NCBI GenBank assembly: GCA_011037195.1
Contig: JAAEAF010003144.1
Coordinates: forward strand, 1-64,000
Direction: 5' to 3'
DNA: 64,000 nt
DNA from: Triatoma infestans
Taxonomy: Eukaryota; Arthropoda; Insecta; Hemiptera; Reduviidae
Position numbers and translations under genes: made by a program. The notes below the pieces were generated by a model. That model did no database searches, had not been told where the DNA came from, and saw only the letters and a list, made by a program, of their open reading frames with translations. Shown here in pieces: positions 46,346-56,835 of this stretch. Each line of letters starts with the position of its first letter. Position 1 is the stretch's first letter.

Positions 46346-47475
46346 AGATTAATTTTTCATAAGGGAAGTATTTTTAACCTATAATTTGGATCAATTAATA
46401 AATAGAGGACAAGTAAATAAAAATATAGAATAAGTTGATAAGTCAAGGGCATTTATCTGTTGTTTGCAGTTCTACGAATAAAACCGATTAGTTGTTTCAA
46501 ACTTCGTTGACCTCATCTTTTATCAATATAATAAATGTTATATATATTTATATTTTACATACTCGTATGTCTATAAATATAAAATAGATATAAATGTATC
46601 GCTTCCGTTCATTTTCTTTTTTTTGTTTATTCTATTACTTACGATGGAAACACGCTTCTCAGTAGTTATCGATTCATTCGATCGATTCTTTCTAAATAAA
46701 CAACTAGTTCTCATTAGATTGCTTCTGTTTTATTATTATTGGAAACTGCGCACAGTAATTCTTGATATCAATTACTGTTGAGAGAAATAGGAAAGTTTGA
46801 AAATCTTAATGCAGCTGAACTTTTCAGAATCCCAAGTACTTGAACTATCATTATGATAAAAATCTTAATGATGGCCATTGCTTTCTTTTTTGTTTCGAAA
46901 TTTTCTGAAAGACTTTTAGCCAAGACTTAAGATAAGACTTAATAGCTTTCCAAGGGGAAAAAAAGTTTTTCGTTTGATCAGATAATGTTTGTAAGAACTT
47001 TTCCTTTTTATTTTTCCAGTAGCAGGAAGTGCTGCGATTGTGTCAACCTTTCGAGAGGGAGTTTTCACCGGAAATATATATATATTTGGAGTCCATTCTT
47101 CTTTCTGGGGCGCTACAGCTGGGCCTCCTCAACCAGCTTCCTCCATTCAATTCAGCTAGAGTCCATTAGATAAGAAAAACAAAGGACGTGAAACACTCAC
47201 ATCACTTTCTCTTACTGCAATTTCTTTATTTATACGGCTATTATCCGTTACATATTTCATCATAACTGCAAATGAACATAGACAGTTCCGATACATAATT
47301 TAAAGACAATATATGAGGCTAACGTATTGAAATTGACATTTTAAAAGAATAGCCTAACGTCACCATTCTCCCAGAGCTTCTATTAAATGAATTTTCCTAG
47401 GAAAATGTGTCAGTGTTTTTATGATTAGTTGATCTATTTGGTTTAAAAAAATCAGTTCGATCTGTTTTTAAGAAA
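46346..47475. other. AT-rich; small repeat U fragments at 46.99-47.22 kb
   Basis: A plus-oriented start (GTGCTGCGATTGTGTCAACC, GAGTTTTCACCGG near 47060) is followed by an inverted end (ACTCACATCACTTTCTCTTA near 47198). Nothing else recognised. Confidence 0.5.
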
Positions 47476-47841
47476 AACATAATAATAATAATAATATTAA
47501 TAATAATGTCTTTATTAATTTACAAGATTACAATTTGTTTTGTTTTTTAATTATTTATAGTGACAGACAATTACTCATGATCCTGAGACCGGCTGAGGGG
47601 TTGTCTCTACTTGACACACTTCTATAGAAAAATAAAATAATCTAAAAGAAATTTCAAGAAAATACATCAATTACACTGGTACAACATAAACATTTCATAA
47701 ACCTAACTACTAAATAAGAGAAAGATAAAATTCATTTCCTAAAATACACAGAAGATAAAATAAAATTCACTTTAAAACGTAAACATAAATGGAGGTAAAA
47801 ACCATAAGAATGCAAATTATAATACTAATAGATAAATTAAA

Positions 47842-48375
47842 TCAATAATTAAACTCTTTTACAAGCTGATATCTGTATGCCCATGCTGCTTTACAGTAAT
47901 TCACCAGACTCTTCCAACATTTCCCATTTAAGTACTCCTCAAACTCCAGTTCATTTAAGTACTTTTTCTTAAAATATCTAATTCTAAATTCTCTTAATAT
48001 GGGGCATATCGCTATGAAGTGATAAACGCTTTCTTCTCTATCATCCAAAGTACAAATCGAGCATAATTTGATTGCATTGTGATTCGTGTATTTATTAAGA
48101 TATAGCGATTTAATTACCAATCCAATAGCACTGGCATCTAAGTTAATACAATTCACTAAACTGGGTTGAGGGTCCAACTTTCTATACAAAGTATGTTGCT
48201 GACTATTTAGGGCTAAGAGCTTATATTTATCAAATAGGACAGCTTTAATATTTTCCAGGACTGTACTCGTATCAATTTTAAAACTAAGAAAGTCAGTGAT
48301 TGAGATATTGTAACAACCACAAAGTTTAACCCAATCGTTATATAAAAACAACTTTCTTTCAATTATCTCGTTCAT
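47842..48375 (-). pseudogene. LINE-B copy 1 ORF2 C-terminus
   Basis: Continues the product after a stop/frameshift. It ends with a knuckle, CSICTLDDREESVYHFIAIC (CX2C, His, Cys), followed by YLNGKCWKSLVNY and VKEFNY at the stop. The second LINE-B copy ends with the same IKEFNY-stop at 57,182. Confidence 0.8.
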
Positions 48376-48390
48376 AAAAAAGTTGGGGTA

Positions 48391-49440
48391 TCAATGAGCC
48401 GGCATTGATAAACATCTTTTTAAATATTTTATATGCAACTTTACTGTATATAGAAATGTGGGCAATACATTAGTCTCTAAGTATTGCACAAAGTCGGGTG
48501 TGTTGCGTGGCAGACTAAATGTTTTTTTAATAAATAATTTTAAGAGAACTTCTACTTGCTTGTGCCAAGTACAGCCCCATATTTGAGCTCCATAACAGAC
48601 AATTGCCCTACTGACCGCATTGTATATCTGCAGTTTTGAAGAAAAAGGTACATTCTTATTTATTGTTAAACTATTAAAAGAGTTCAACGCAAATTTAGCT
48701 ATTGTCATTCTGTCATTGAAATGTTTATCCAAAGATAGCTTAGATGAAAGGGTGATTCCCAAGTACTTATACGAGTTCACAACTTCAATCTTTTCTTTAT
48801 TAAACCACCATCTATAATTTTTTCCAAGTTTTCCACCATTTCTAAAAACAATAATTTTTGACTTATTTAAGTTAATTTTCAAATTCCACTTAAGGCAATA
48901 CTTTTGAAACGAATTGATCATTTGTTGTAGCGCAACATTGTCAGTGGCCAGCAACACCAGATCGTCCGCGTAGGCCAATATCTTGAACAGCGTATTTTTA
49001 ATTTGTACACCCCCGTCAATGTAATCCACTAAATCGTTGATAAAGAAGGAAAACAAAAGAGGGCTTAGCAAACAGCCTTGCTTCACACCCATGGTTGTCT
49101 CAAAACACTCAGTCAAACCATTGTGACACCAAACTCTAGCATAAGTACCAGAGTACAGATCTTTAAGTACATTGATAACTTTACTTGAGACCCCAATCTC
49201 TGATAATTTGTAAAAGAGTGCATAGTGGTCAATATGATCAAACGCTGCGGATAAGTCAATGAAAAAGGCAAATACTTTCCTCCTTTTTTTACTCAACCTA
49301 AATTTAACAATGCTCATTAGATTAAAGACGTTATCAATGGTTGAGTAGCCTTTCCTAAATCCCGCCTGATATTCGCCAAGTATACCATTTTCGTCCGCCC
49401 AGTTAGTCAATCTCGACAGGACTAGTAAACAGTTTCTCTA
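48391..49440 (-). pseudogene. LINE-B copy 1 reverse transcriptase
   Basis: Contains EYQAGFRKGYSTIDN, FFIDLSAAFDHID (motif A), GVKQGCLLSPLLF (motif B), LAYADDLVLLAT (motif C with the catalytic DD) and YKYLGITLS. It then has the connection FIKKTFSLPRNTPDF. Motifs 0-2 lie upstream at 49,440-49,620 in another frame (LPETFKSAIVFPLYKKGD). The RT catalytic residues are intact but the protein is split by a frameshift near 49,420 and ends at a stop at 48,391. Confidence 0.85.
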
Positions 49441-49656
49441 TTGTATTCCTAAAAGAAATACCACGATAGTTACTTACATTCTGAATATCACCCTTTTTAT
49501 ATAGAGGAAAAACAATAGCACTTTTAAACGTTTCAGGCAATTGCTCTTTTTCAAAAATTTTATTAAAAACTAACAGGATTTTTTCTAGATACCCATTAGG
49601 ACTATTTTTAAAGTAGTCTTAATAAGCTTGAGAAATGTTTTACTGTGGGTACAGAC

Positions 49657-49765
49657 CATAGGAAGAATGGCAGCCAGCAGATCATGAACACTCCCATGAT
49701 GATGCCTAGAGTTCTGGCGGCCTTATGCTCAGATCTCCAACTAGTGGCCGTCCGTACAGTAGTTC
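49657..49765 (-). CDS. Octbeta2R: Octopamine beta-type receptor, internal exon (ICL3 end and TM6)
   Basis: 109-bp exon between the acceptor TTAACAG (just above 49765) and the donor GTCTGT (below 49657). It encodes [20 protein letters not shown], then [16 protein letters not shown]. This is the basic end of the third intracellular loop that contacts the G protein, and TM6 with the class A CWLPFF motif. Phases fit: it enters in phase 1 and leaves after two bases of the Trp codon that 29114 completes as [28 protein letters not shown] is diagnostic of octopamine beta receptors. The exon lies between a LINE-B copy (35 bp away) and the I-like LINE. Confidence 0.9.
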
Positions 49766-50388
49766 CTGTTAACATAATTCAATTTATATTATTACTAATT
49801 AGTTAATTAAATATTATCTACATAATTTTAGTACGAACAAAAACAAGCAGGTAATCACTATTTAAAATAATGAAACTTTGGTTAATATTTAAGGAAAATC
49901 TTGTAAAGAAGCGTGAATTAAAAAGAGAAATCATCAGTTCTTCAGAGATTTTTGACGTCTCTGTTTAATAACATAACATGATCTTCCCCAATCCAACACT
50001 GCAGGTCCGACTCTAGGACCCTACGCCACAGTTCTATTTAGGGCCTTCCATGAAAATGAATAGATATATTCAAATATTGTCCCAGAGATGCGTGTTAAAA
50101 AAAAAAATATATATTCAACTTGTGAATTTTAAATGAAGAAATAATACTTTATATTTAAGATACTAAAGATTATATTTAAATAATTACTTTATTAAGATAA
50201 TTATTATATTATCTTTCTCATTATTATTATTACCATAATAATTATTATTTAACATGTGTTGAAATTAGTATAGAAAATTAACTCACCACAATAAAATTTT
50301 GTTTAGTGATGATGGTGAGTTACAAAGTATAAATAAGAAAATAAGTCTCACCTGTCCCTACTTTCAACCATTATAATAATAATAATAG
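49766..50388. other. Intronic sequence and LINE-B tail remnant
   Basis: AT-rich intron upstream of the TM6 exon. 50370-50388 (TTATAATAATAATAATAG) looks like the distal end of the LINE-B copy 2 tail, split off by the I-like LINE. Confidence 0.5.
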
Positions 50389-50525
50389 TGCTTCCACAGG
50401 TAAACTTGAGCTCCCCACCACACACATTCACTCACACCTGAACACTCGACACTTTACAGACGACCACACACACTGCATGAACACGGACACGCACTCGTTG
50501 AGAGCTCGGAGTATAAATATCTCTC

Positions 50526-50547
50526 CCTCGTGCTTGCCGGCACGAGG
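50526..50547 (+). ncRNA. Hairpin in I-like LINE 5' UTR
   Basis: CCTCGTGC (50526-50533) pairs perfectly with GCACGAGG (50540-50547) around a six-base loop. Role unknown. Confidence 0.45.
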
Positions 50548-50886
50548 CTTTGGGGCTAGGGTGGAAAAGGGGATCCTGGGCATTGAGGGAGACGACGACC
50601 TGCGGGCGTCCGATCCCAACACATGTCTTTGGCCTCGGCTTCACCCGAGAGCTCTACCTGGGGGATAGCCCGACTCCAGGAAGGCTAGGGAATTCCGCCT
50701 CAGGCGGGTTCCTAGGGTTAGGAGGGGGGCCGCGGGGGCACGGGTCGATGCTTCAGTATTGGAACGCTGTCTTCCGCGGCACCTGACTATATCGGGGTGT
50801 GATGGTCCACCCGGAGAGTAACCGGGTCCATTTTGAGCGTCCGTGGAGGCGGGACCACATATCTCGACGAAAAAAACAAGATTATT

Positions 50887-52485
50887 ATGGACAATAATCA
50901 AAAACATCTTTCTGGGCCTAGCCCAACCTTTCTCCCTACCCCAATATCCCACCCTATTCCTAGTCCAACCCTCCAACCTAATCCTATACCTAACAATCCT
51001 TTCCCTTCTTCTGAATCCCTTACCCTTGTAGAGATTCCCCACTCTACAGCAACTCCCACCCCTTCGACCGATCTTACAGGCAAAAGAAAAGGCATGGAAA
51101 AGGACAACACGACTGGGAACACACTTTACGCTGCAGCCCCATAGCCCCTCTTCGCTGCCAAGGAAGAAAGCCAGGGGCGGCAACAAAGTAGCTGAGAAAA
51201 TTACGAAGTTTTTAGACTTGGAAGAAGATAATTGGGGAAGGTTCTTCGTTGTAAAAAAGAAGGATGGTTCCTTCACAAATGAGTGTTCCTTCAAATTGTA
51301 CCAATATATAAAAACGTCCGTAGGTAAACCAAAAAGTGTAAAAAAGCAAAACGACGGATCTATTTGCATCGAAGCAGAAAACCGCGCTCAGGCAGAAATT
51401 ATCCTGAAGTTACAAAAGTATATGGATGCTGAACTGGAAGCATGTCCCCACAAACGTCTAAACACATAACAAGGTGTGATTACATGTCGGGACTTTTTGA
51501 ACAGTTCTGTAGAAGATATAAAAGAGGGTCTGGCTGATCAGGGTGTGGTGGATGTGAGGCGAATATAGCGGAGGCAGAAAGGTTCCTTAGTGGATACTGC
51601 TTCCCTCGTCCTCACCTTTGACCGCCCAAGACCGCCACAAATGATTGACGCAGCTTTCTATAAGCTAAAAGTGCGCCCATATATACCGTCTCCAATGAGA
51701 TGCTATAAATGTCAGAAGTTTAGGCACACTTCCATGAAATGTAAGACTGTAGAACCGGTGTGCATATGTGGTAAACCTAACCATGAAGGCAAGTGCACAC
51801 CCCAATTACATGCGTAAATTGTGGAGAAGATCATAATGCCAGATCCTCGGGGTGCCCAATCTTAACTAAAGAAAAAGAAATTCAGAAAATAAAGACACTT
51901 CAACAATTGCCATATCATGAGGCAAGAGCAATTGTTGAAAGTAAATTTTACGCAACACAAGAAATTTCATACTCGGAGAAAGCAAAGGCACCCCAAATAG
52001 TGGCACACATTCCAGCCCCCGCAATTAGTCTGGGGCAGCAAATAAATGACCCCTCCCCGGTCTTCAGGGGAACTATTACAAAGATGGGAGAAATCCCACC
52101 ACCCAAACATGCCTATCAAAGGCTACCAACAACTCCCACAGCTAGTGGGAGTAATACAAAGGTGGGATCAATCCCACCTAAACAAATGACTTCCTCCGAG
52201 GGGGAGTGGAAGGTGGTGAAATCACCGAAACGCTCTTCCAGGAGGAAAAGTCCAAAATTGATTCTGCCGCCCCCAAGCCCAATAAGGGTTAGAGGGAAAA
52301 GCGGCAGATCCACTAAAGGACAAATAATTCCCAATGTCCGCTCCCCCCAGCAGCAATGGCAGCTGATGGGGACGGACATTGAAGCTTCGGAATCGGAGGG
52401 TGGCAGCATTTCTGACCATCCTCCTAGACATAAGACAAGAGGTTGGCCTAAGGGTAAGCCTCGGAATAAGTGTGCCACTGAGTAA
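50887..52485 (+). pseudogene. I-like LINE ORF1 (nucleocapsid-like, zinc knuckles)
   Basis: Read in three stretches: a Pro/Thr-rich head to about 51,110; a middle to about 51,800 with stop codons at 51467-51469 and 51566-51568; and a last frame to 52485. The middle includes an RNA-binding-like region (EEDNWGRFFVVKKKDGSF) and CYKCQKFRHTSMKC (CX2CX4HX4C). A second, imperfect knuckle is CICGKPNHEGKC, and a third is CVNCGEDHNARSSGC (CX2CX3HX6C) in the last frame. Three consecutive knuckles are usual for ORF1 of I-type elements, which binds the element RNA. The C-terminus is rich in Pro/Ser and basic residues. No start codon can be trusted. Confidence 0.75.
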
Positions 52486-52607
52486 GGAATATTCTACGCA
52501 TCCATATACATTTCTTTTACCAATATAATGAATCCGGTAATTAATAGTGTAAATAGTTTATTAAGTGTTAGGATCCTACCAGGTATGAATTCTTCAAAAT
52601 ATTAAAC

Positions 52608-54080
52608 ATGTGTGAGTCCATTCTTCAATGGAACATGCGGGGATTTATGAATAATATGGAAGGGTTACGTCGAATGGTGGCGGAATACCGTCCATTTGGG
52701 TTGTGCCTCCAGGAAACGAAGATTCGCCCGGGGCAATTCATTCGAATCCCTGGATACGTCGTGTATAGTAAAGAGGTACAACCTGCCCCAGGTGGGAGGG
52801 CGAATGGTGGAGTGGCCGTATGTGAAAGGGATAATATCTCGAGCAAACGGCTACCCCTACAAAGTAATTTACAAGCCGTTGCCGTGCGCCTAGCCGCACC
52901 ACTGCAGATCACTGTAGTTAGTATATACCTTCCAGACATATTCTGGCGGAAGAGTGATCTGGAGAATCTGCTCTCGCAGCTCCCCGCCCCAGTGTTGTTG
53001 ATGGGAGACTTTAACTGTCACAACACCTGGTGGGGGTCGGCTAGGACTGATACTCGGGGCAGAACTCTTGAGGGGATTATAGACAATGCTAACATGATGC
53101 TCCTCAACAATGGTGCGGCAACACATTTCAATGCACACTCAGGAGGTTTCAGTTCAATTGATTTGAGTGTGACAACTCCCACCGTCGCGGTTCGCTTGGA
53201 ATGGACCACACTAGACGAACTACATCACAGTGACCACTTTCCGATCTTAGTATCGAGCTCCATCTCCAGGTTAGATTTTGTGACACCCTGGAGATACGAC
53301 ATCAAAAGAGTAAACTGGCCTGCTTATGCTTCTAGAGTGGTGACACCACCCCTTACAGGAGACGTCACCCTCGACACTAGTTTATTTACGAAGGCGATGA
53401 CAGTTGCATCCAGGGGTACTGTACCGAGGGTAGGTGGGAGAGTCATAAGATCTCCCGTCCCCTGGTGGACCCCGGAATGCAAAGTTGCTAACAGGGAAAA
53501 AAAGCAGGCCCTAAATAGATTTAAAAGGTATCCGACGGAGGAAAATTTAATTGATTTTAAAAGATTAAGAGCAAAGGAGAGGCGTTTAATTAAAAAGTCA
53601 AAAAAAGAAACCCTCACCTCCTACGTGTCAAAGATTTCTACATCATCGACATTGAGGGAGGTGTGGAATACGATAAGAGCCCTCTCTGGAGGTCGCAGAA
53701 CCCCGTCGATACCTGTTCTAAAAATTAATGATGTCGTCGTCACCGAGCCAGGAGAGGTGGCTGAGGCCTTGGCTGTACACTTTGCTCAAGTTTCCAGCTC
53801 ACAGGCTTACTCAGCAGAATTTCTCCAGCGAAAAGGTGATGTGGAGCAACAGCCACTCAACTTTGAGACCGCTATCTATGAAGCTTATAACGAACCGCTG
53901 ACCATCAATGAGCTAGAAAATGCTTTAAACAAATGCAAAGATTCTGCTCCAGGGGTAGATGGAATCCCATATGATATGATCAAAAACTTTGCCCAGTATC
54001 AGGCGGGATTTCGCAGATATCGTTCTACGTTGGATCAGGCGAGCCGCCTTGAGATCTACGTGCAAAATGCATTCATGTGA
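52608..54080 (+). pseudogene. I-like LINE ORF2, endonuclease and RT start
   Basis: ATG at 52608. The endonuclease motifs are all present: ILQWNMRGF, CLQETK, MGDFNCHNTWWGS, SSIDLSVTT and SDHFPI. The RT begins at SAPGVDGIPYDMIKNF (about 53,945-53,990) but jumps straight to QYQAGFRRYRSTLDQ. The segment normally between them, with RT motifs 1-2 (about 80-90 residues), is missing without loss of frame. TGA at 54078-54080 then stops the frame, which continues unchanged after it. Unlike most relics here the nicking domain looks complete. Confidence 0.85.
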
Positions 54081-54089
54081 AGGGAGCAC

Positions 54090-55250
54090 GTGCTGGCCGT
54101 GTTCTTTGATCTCGAGAAGGCTTATGATACAACGTGGAGATATGCGATTCTGCGGAAGTGTCACGAGTGGGGATTGAGAGGGAAACTGCCAAGGTTCCTC
54201 CGCGGCTTTTTAGAGTCGCGAAGTTTCCGAGTGCGACTTGGGTCGGTCCTTTCGGACCCATATATCTTGCAAAATGGTATTCCACAGGGATTGGTGTTAA
54301 GCGTAACTTTATTTACGATAGCGGTAAATAGTCTAGCAGAAGTTGTAGGCAATCCTCTTCAAGTATCTTTATATGTAGACGATCTCGCAATTTATTTATC
54401 AGGAACCGATCTAGGCGAGGTCGGAGAAACCCTACAACAAGCAATAGACAGAGTGGCTGACGAGGCTTCTAGGAGCGGATTTAGATTCTCTGAAACTAAG
54501 ACGGTGTGCCTACATTTTTGTCGTTTAAGACAGGAGCATAGTCCTCCCACATTGTTTCTAAGTGGCACACCTATTCAGTATAAAGAATGTATCCGTTTCC
54601 TTGGCCTCGTATTCGATACTAAATTAACCTGGCAGGATCATATAGATTATACCTACACAAAAGCAAGGAAAACCCTCGACGTCTTGAAATTTCTAGGAAG
54701 CTATAGATGGGGAACGGAACGGGAAATCTTAAAACGTATATTTATTACACTTACCCGTTCCAAACTTGAATATGGAGCCCCAGTTTATAGTTCTGCGCGC
54801 AGGTCACGCCTGAAACTACTAGACAAGGTTTACAATGAAGGTATTAGACTGTTCACATGCGCCTTCCGAACTAGTCCTCTACAGAGCCTCTATGTAGAGT
54901 CGGGGATGCTGCCTCCTCAACTTAGGAGAGAACGGCTCACCCTGACATACATCGCTGGAATATGGGGAAAGAGTTTCCATAGCTTATTTCTCGTCATATT
55001 CGAGAGCCCACATAATGAAGAGTTCTATCAACAGCGCTCGCGGACGCGACCACTTGGAGTCAGAGCCAAGGAATTATTGGCAGCGGAGAGAATTGAACTT
55101 GGTCCGGTGGTAGGTTGGGGCTTTGCGCCTTCTCCTCCCTGGTCATTACCCTCTGCAAGCGTCCGCATGGACCTGGCATTCCATAAAAAAGAGGAAACCC
55201 CTCCTGTCGTAAGGACAAAAATTACTAGAAATTCTAAATATTTATTATGA
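54090..55250 (+). pseudogene. I-like LINE ORF2, RT palm and thumb
   Basis: Same frame as the preceding ORF2 part. AVFFDLEKAYDTTWR is motif A, GIPQGLVLSVTLFTIAVNSL motif B (Leu for the usual Ser), LYVDDLAIYLSG motif C at about 54,370 with the catalytic DD, and FLGLVFDTKLTW the thumb entry. It ends by frameshift at about 55,245, after which the RNase H domain continues in another frame. Confidence 0.85.
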
Positions 55251-56058
55251 CTTCCGACCTATCTTTACAGATGGGTCGAAGACAGGCGACGGTGTGGGTA
55301 GCGCTGTGTACACGGAAGGAGTCACCCTTAGTTGGACACTTCCGCATTATGCAACCGTGTACACGGCGGAAATGTTTGCTATATGCCAGGCCATAGAATT
55401 AATCAAGAATAACAACTACAAAAAAGCGCTAATATTGACGGACTCATTAAGTGCATTAATGGCTCTCCGGGACCGATTCTCGACAGACCCAATGGTCTTA
55501 GATATTTACAGCTTACTGCTGCAGTTAAGCACACGTGGTCAAGGGGTAACGTTCGCCTGGGTGCCGGGCCACATTGGCGTGTCCGGTAATGAAAGGGCGG
55601 ACGAGGCAGCCAAGCGAGCTGCCTCTACACAAACAGAAGAAATCAGACCCGTTCGCCCCACTGACCTACAAATATATATGAAACACATTATTAACAGGAA
55701 ATGGCAAAGTCAGTGGGACAGGATAAGCGAAAAGCTTAAAGATATTAAACCACGTGTGCGAAGTATTACAGTCGAGAATTTCCCGCGGCATGACTCTGTG
55801 ATTTTGACGAGGCTGAGGATTGGTCATACACGTGTGACCCATGGGCACCTCCTTATTGGCGGAAGAAGGCCGAGGTGCTCTCGATGCCGAGAAAGGCTAT
55901 CGGTGGCGCACGTGTTGGAAGGGTGTCAGGCTCTGCGTACTCAGAGAGAAAGGGCAGGCCTGCCACATGACGAGCGCGCTATTCTACAAGAGGGCTCTCC
56001 TTACATAAAGAGGCTATTTGATTTTTTAAAGGATATTAATTTGTATAGAAATATCTAA
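55247..56058 (+). pseudogene. I-like LINE ORF2, RNase H and C-terminal knuckle
   Basis: The frame is open from about 55,247 (PIFTDGSKTGDGVGSAVY) and ends at TAA 56056-56058. All four RNase H acidic positions are visible (TDGS, AEMFA, LTDSLSAL, and ERADEAAK after WVPGHIGVSGN), as is the catalytic-loop His. A C-terminal CSRCRERLSVAHVLEGC knuckle follows. RNase H removes the RNA strand after cDNA synthesis. A one-base shift separates it from the RT. Confidence 0.85.
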
Positions 56059-56093
56059 ATTAGTAGTTAGGTTAGGTTAGGTTAATTAAACTT

Positions 56094-56121
56094 GGGTAAA
56101 GGAATATCGAGTACTTCACCC
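56094..56121 (+). ncRNA. Conserved-loop hairpin, copy A
   Basis: GGGTAAAG (56094-56101) with CTTCACCC (56114-56121), one A-C mismatch, extendable by two T-A pairs. Loop GAATATCGAGTA. Confidence 0.65.
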
Positions 56122-56145
56122 AATTAGGTTAGTTCTTTTTATGTT

Positions 56146-56175
56146 AGGGGAAAGGAATATCGAGTACTTTCCCCT
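56146..56175 (+). ncRNA. Conserved-loop hairpin, copy B
   Basis: AGGGGAAAG (56146-56154) pairs fully with CTTTCCCCT (56167-56175). Loop GAATATCGAGTA, identical to copy A. Confidence 0.75.
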
Positions 56176-56189
56176 CTTATGAATGTATA

Positions 56190-56342
56190 TATTAGTGTGA
56201 ATATATTTATTAGTGCGATTGTATTTATTAGCGAGAATGTATTTACTAGCGTGAATGTATTTATTAGTGCGATTGTATTATTAGCGAGAATGTATTTATT
56301 GGCGAGAATGCTTTTATGTGTGAATGTATTTATTGGCGAGAC
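56190..56342 (+). repeat. 18-bp tandem repeat in LINE 3' UTR
   Basis: About eight diverged units of GTATTTATTAGCGAGAAT type. Related units are at 6291-6312. Confidence 0.8.
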
Positions 56343-56452
56343 TGTTAGGGCAAATGTTTAGCTTAGGCTTTTTATTTCGGGGTTGAAAGAAATTTTATAA
56401 AAGTATTTTAACCCTATTAGGTTTAGATTAACAGTAGGATTAGTTCACTTAA

Positions 56453-56488
56453 GGGTGTGCAGGAATATTTGTTAAGTACTGCACACCC
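56453..56488 (+). ncRNA. Conserved-loop hairpin, copy C
   Basis: GGGTGTGCAG (56453-56462) pairs fully with CTGCACACCC (56479-56488). Loop GAATATTTGTTAAGTA, a four-base-longer variant of the same loop. Confidence 0.75.
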
Positions 56489-56738
56489 AAAATAGAATAG
56501 TTTACAGTGAGCAAATAGCCTCTTTAGGATAGGTTATGTAGATATTTCAGGATAGTTTCTTGCTTATATTACATAAAAATTTATCTGCATGCAAAAGTTC
56601 CACATTTAAATGATGCAAATAGATCCAGAATTTTCATATTAAATTTATATGTATAATTGTTAATATATAATATTTATATTTAAATAAGATAGTTAAAAAA
56701 GATTTAATTAAAAAAGGGATGGCACAACAAGAGATGAT

Positions 56739-56788
56739 CCACACTCCCCCTCGTCGACATGATCGATGAAATAAGAGGGGATGTGTGG
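56739..56788 (+). ncRNA. Long hairpin near LINE 3' end
   Basis: CCACACTCCCCCTC (56739-56752) pairs with GAGGGGATGTGTGG (56775-56788), two mismatches in 14. The loop contains TCGA...TCGA, which can form an inner stem. Confidence 0.6.
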
Positions 56789-56816
56789 TACCTATTCAAT
56801 AACCTTGGGCTCCTCA

Positions 56817-56835
56817 TGCCTTGCTAGACAAGGCA
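56817..56835 (+). ncRNA. Hairpin near LINE 3' end
   Basis: TGCCTTG (56817-56823) pairs perfectly with CAAGGCA (56829-56835), loop CTAGA. Confidence 0.6.

Larger units (their letters stand above)
47476..49622 (-). mobile_element. LINE-B, copy 1, 5'-truncated
   Basis: Minus strand, same strand as the host receptor. It starts within the RT fingers at about 49,620 ([15 protein letters not shown] with a stop codon directly upstream) and ends in an AATAAAGAC plus (ATT)n tail at 47,480-47,515. The frame is broken between 49,440 and 49,410 and again at about 48,385. It is a LINE-A relative by its RT motif (GVKQGCLLSPLLF), lack of RNase H and C-terminal knuckle. Confidence 0.85.
29115..49656 (-). other. 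Receptor intron (20.5 kb)
   Basis: Phase-2 intron between the TM6 and TM7 exons. Donor GTCTGT (minus strand, 49656 downward) and acceptor TTGCAG (ending at 29115). The donor keeps +5 G and +6 T but lacks the usual purine-A at +3/+4. The intron carries a SINE, repeat U copies, a gypsy retrovirus on the opposite strand, a LINE RNase H relic and a same-strand LINE-B copy. Confidence 0.85.

Noticed and set aside
49975..50060. Possible third SINE fragment
   Set aside because: A slightly GC-richer patch, but neither box A/B nor the SINE body could be matched.
50641..51369. Long minus-strand frame (242 codons) over the I-like LINE 5' UTR and ORF1
   Set aside because: Antisense shadow of a GC-rich coding strand; no domain, and the plus strand explains the sequence.
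52116..52478. Minus-strand frame opposite ORF1
   Set aside because: Antisense of the Pro/Ser-rich ORF1 C-terminus.
56179..56361. 60-codon frame rich in Ile/Val after the LINE stop
   Set aside because: Translation of the 18-bp tandem repeat in the 3' UTR.
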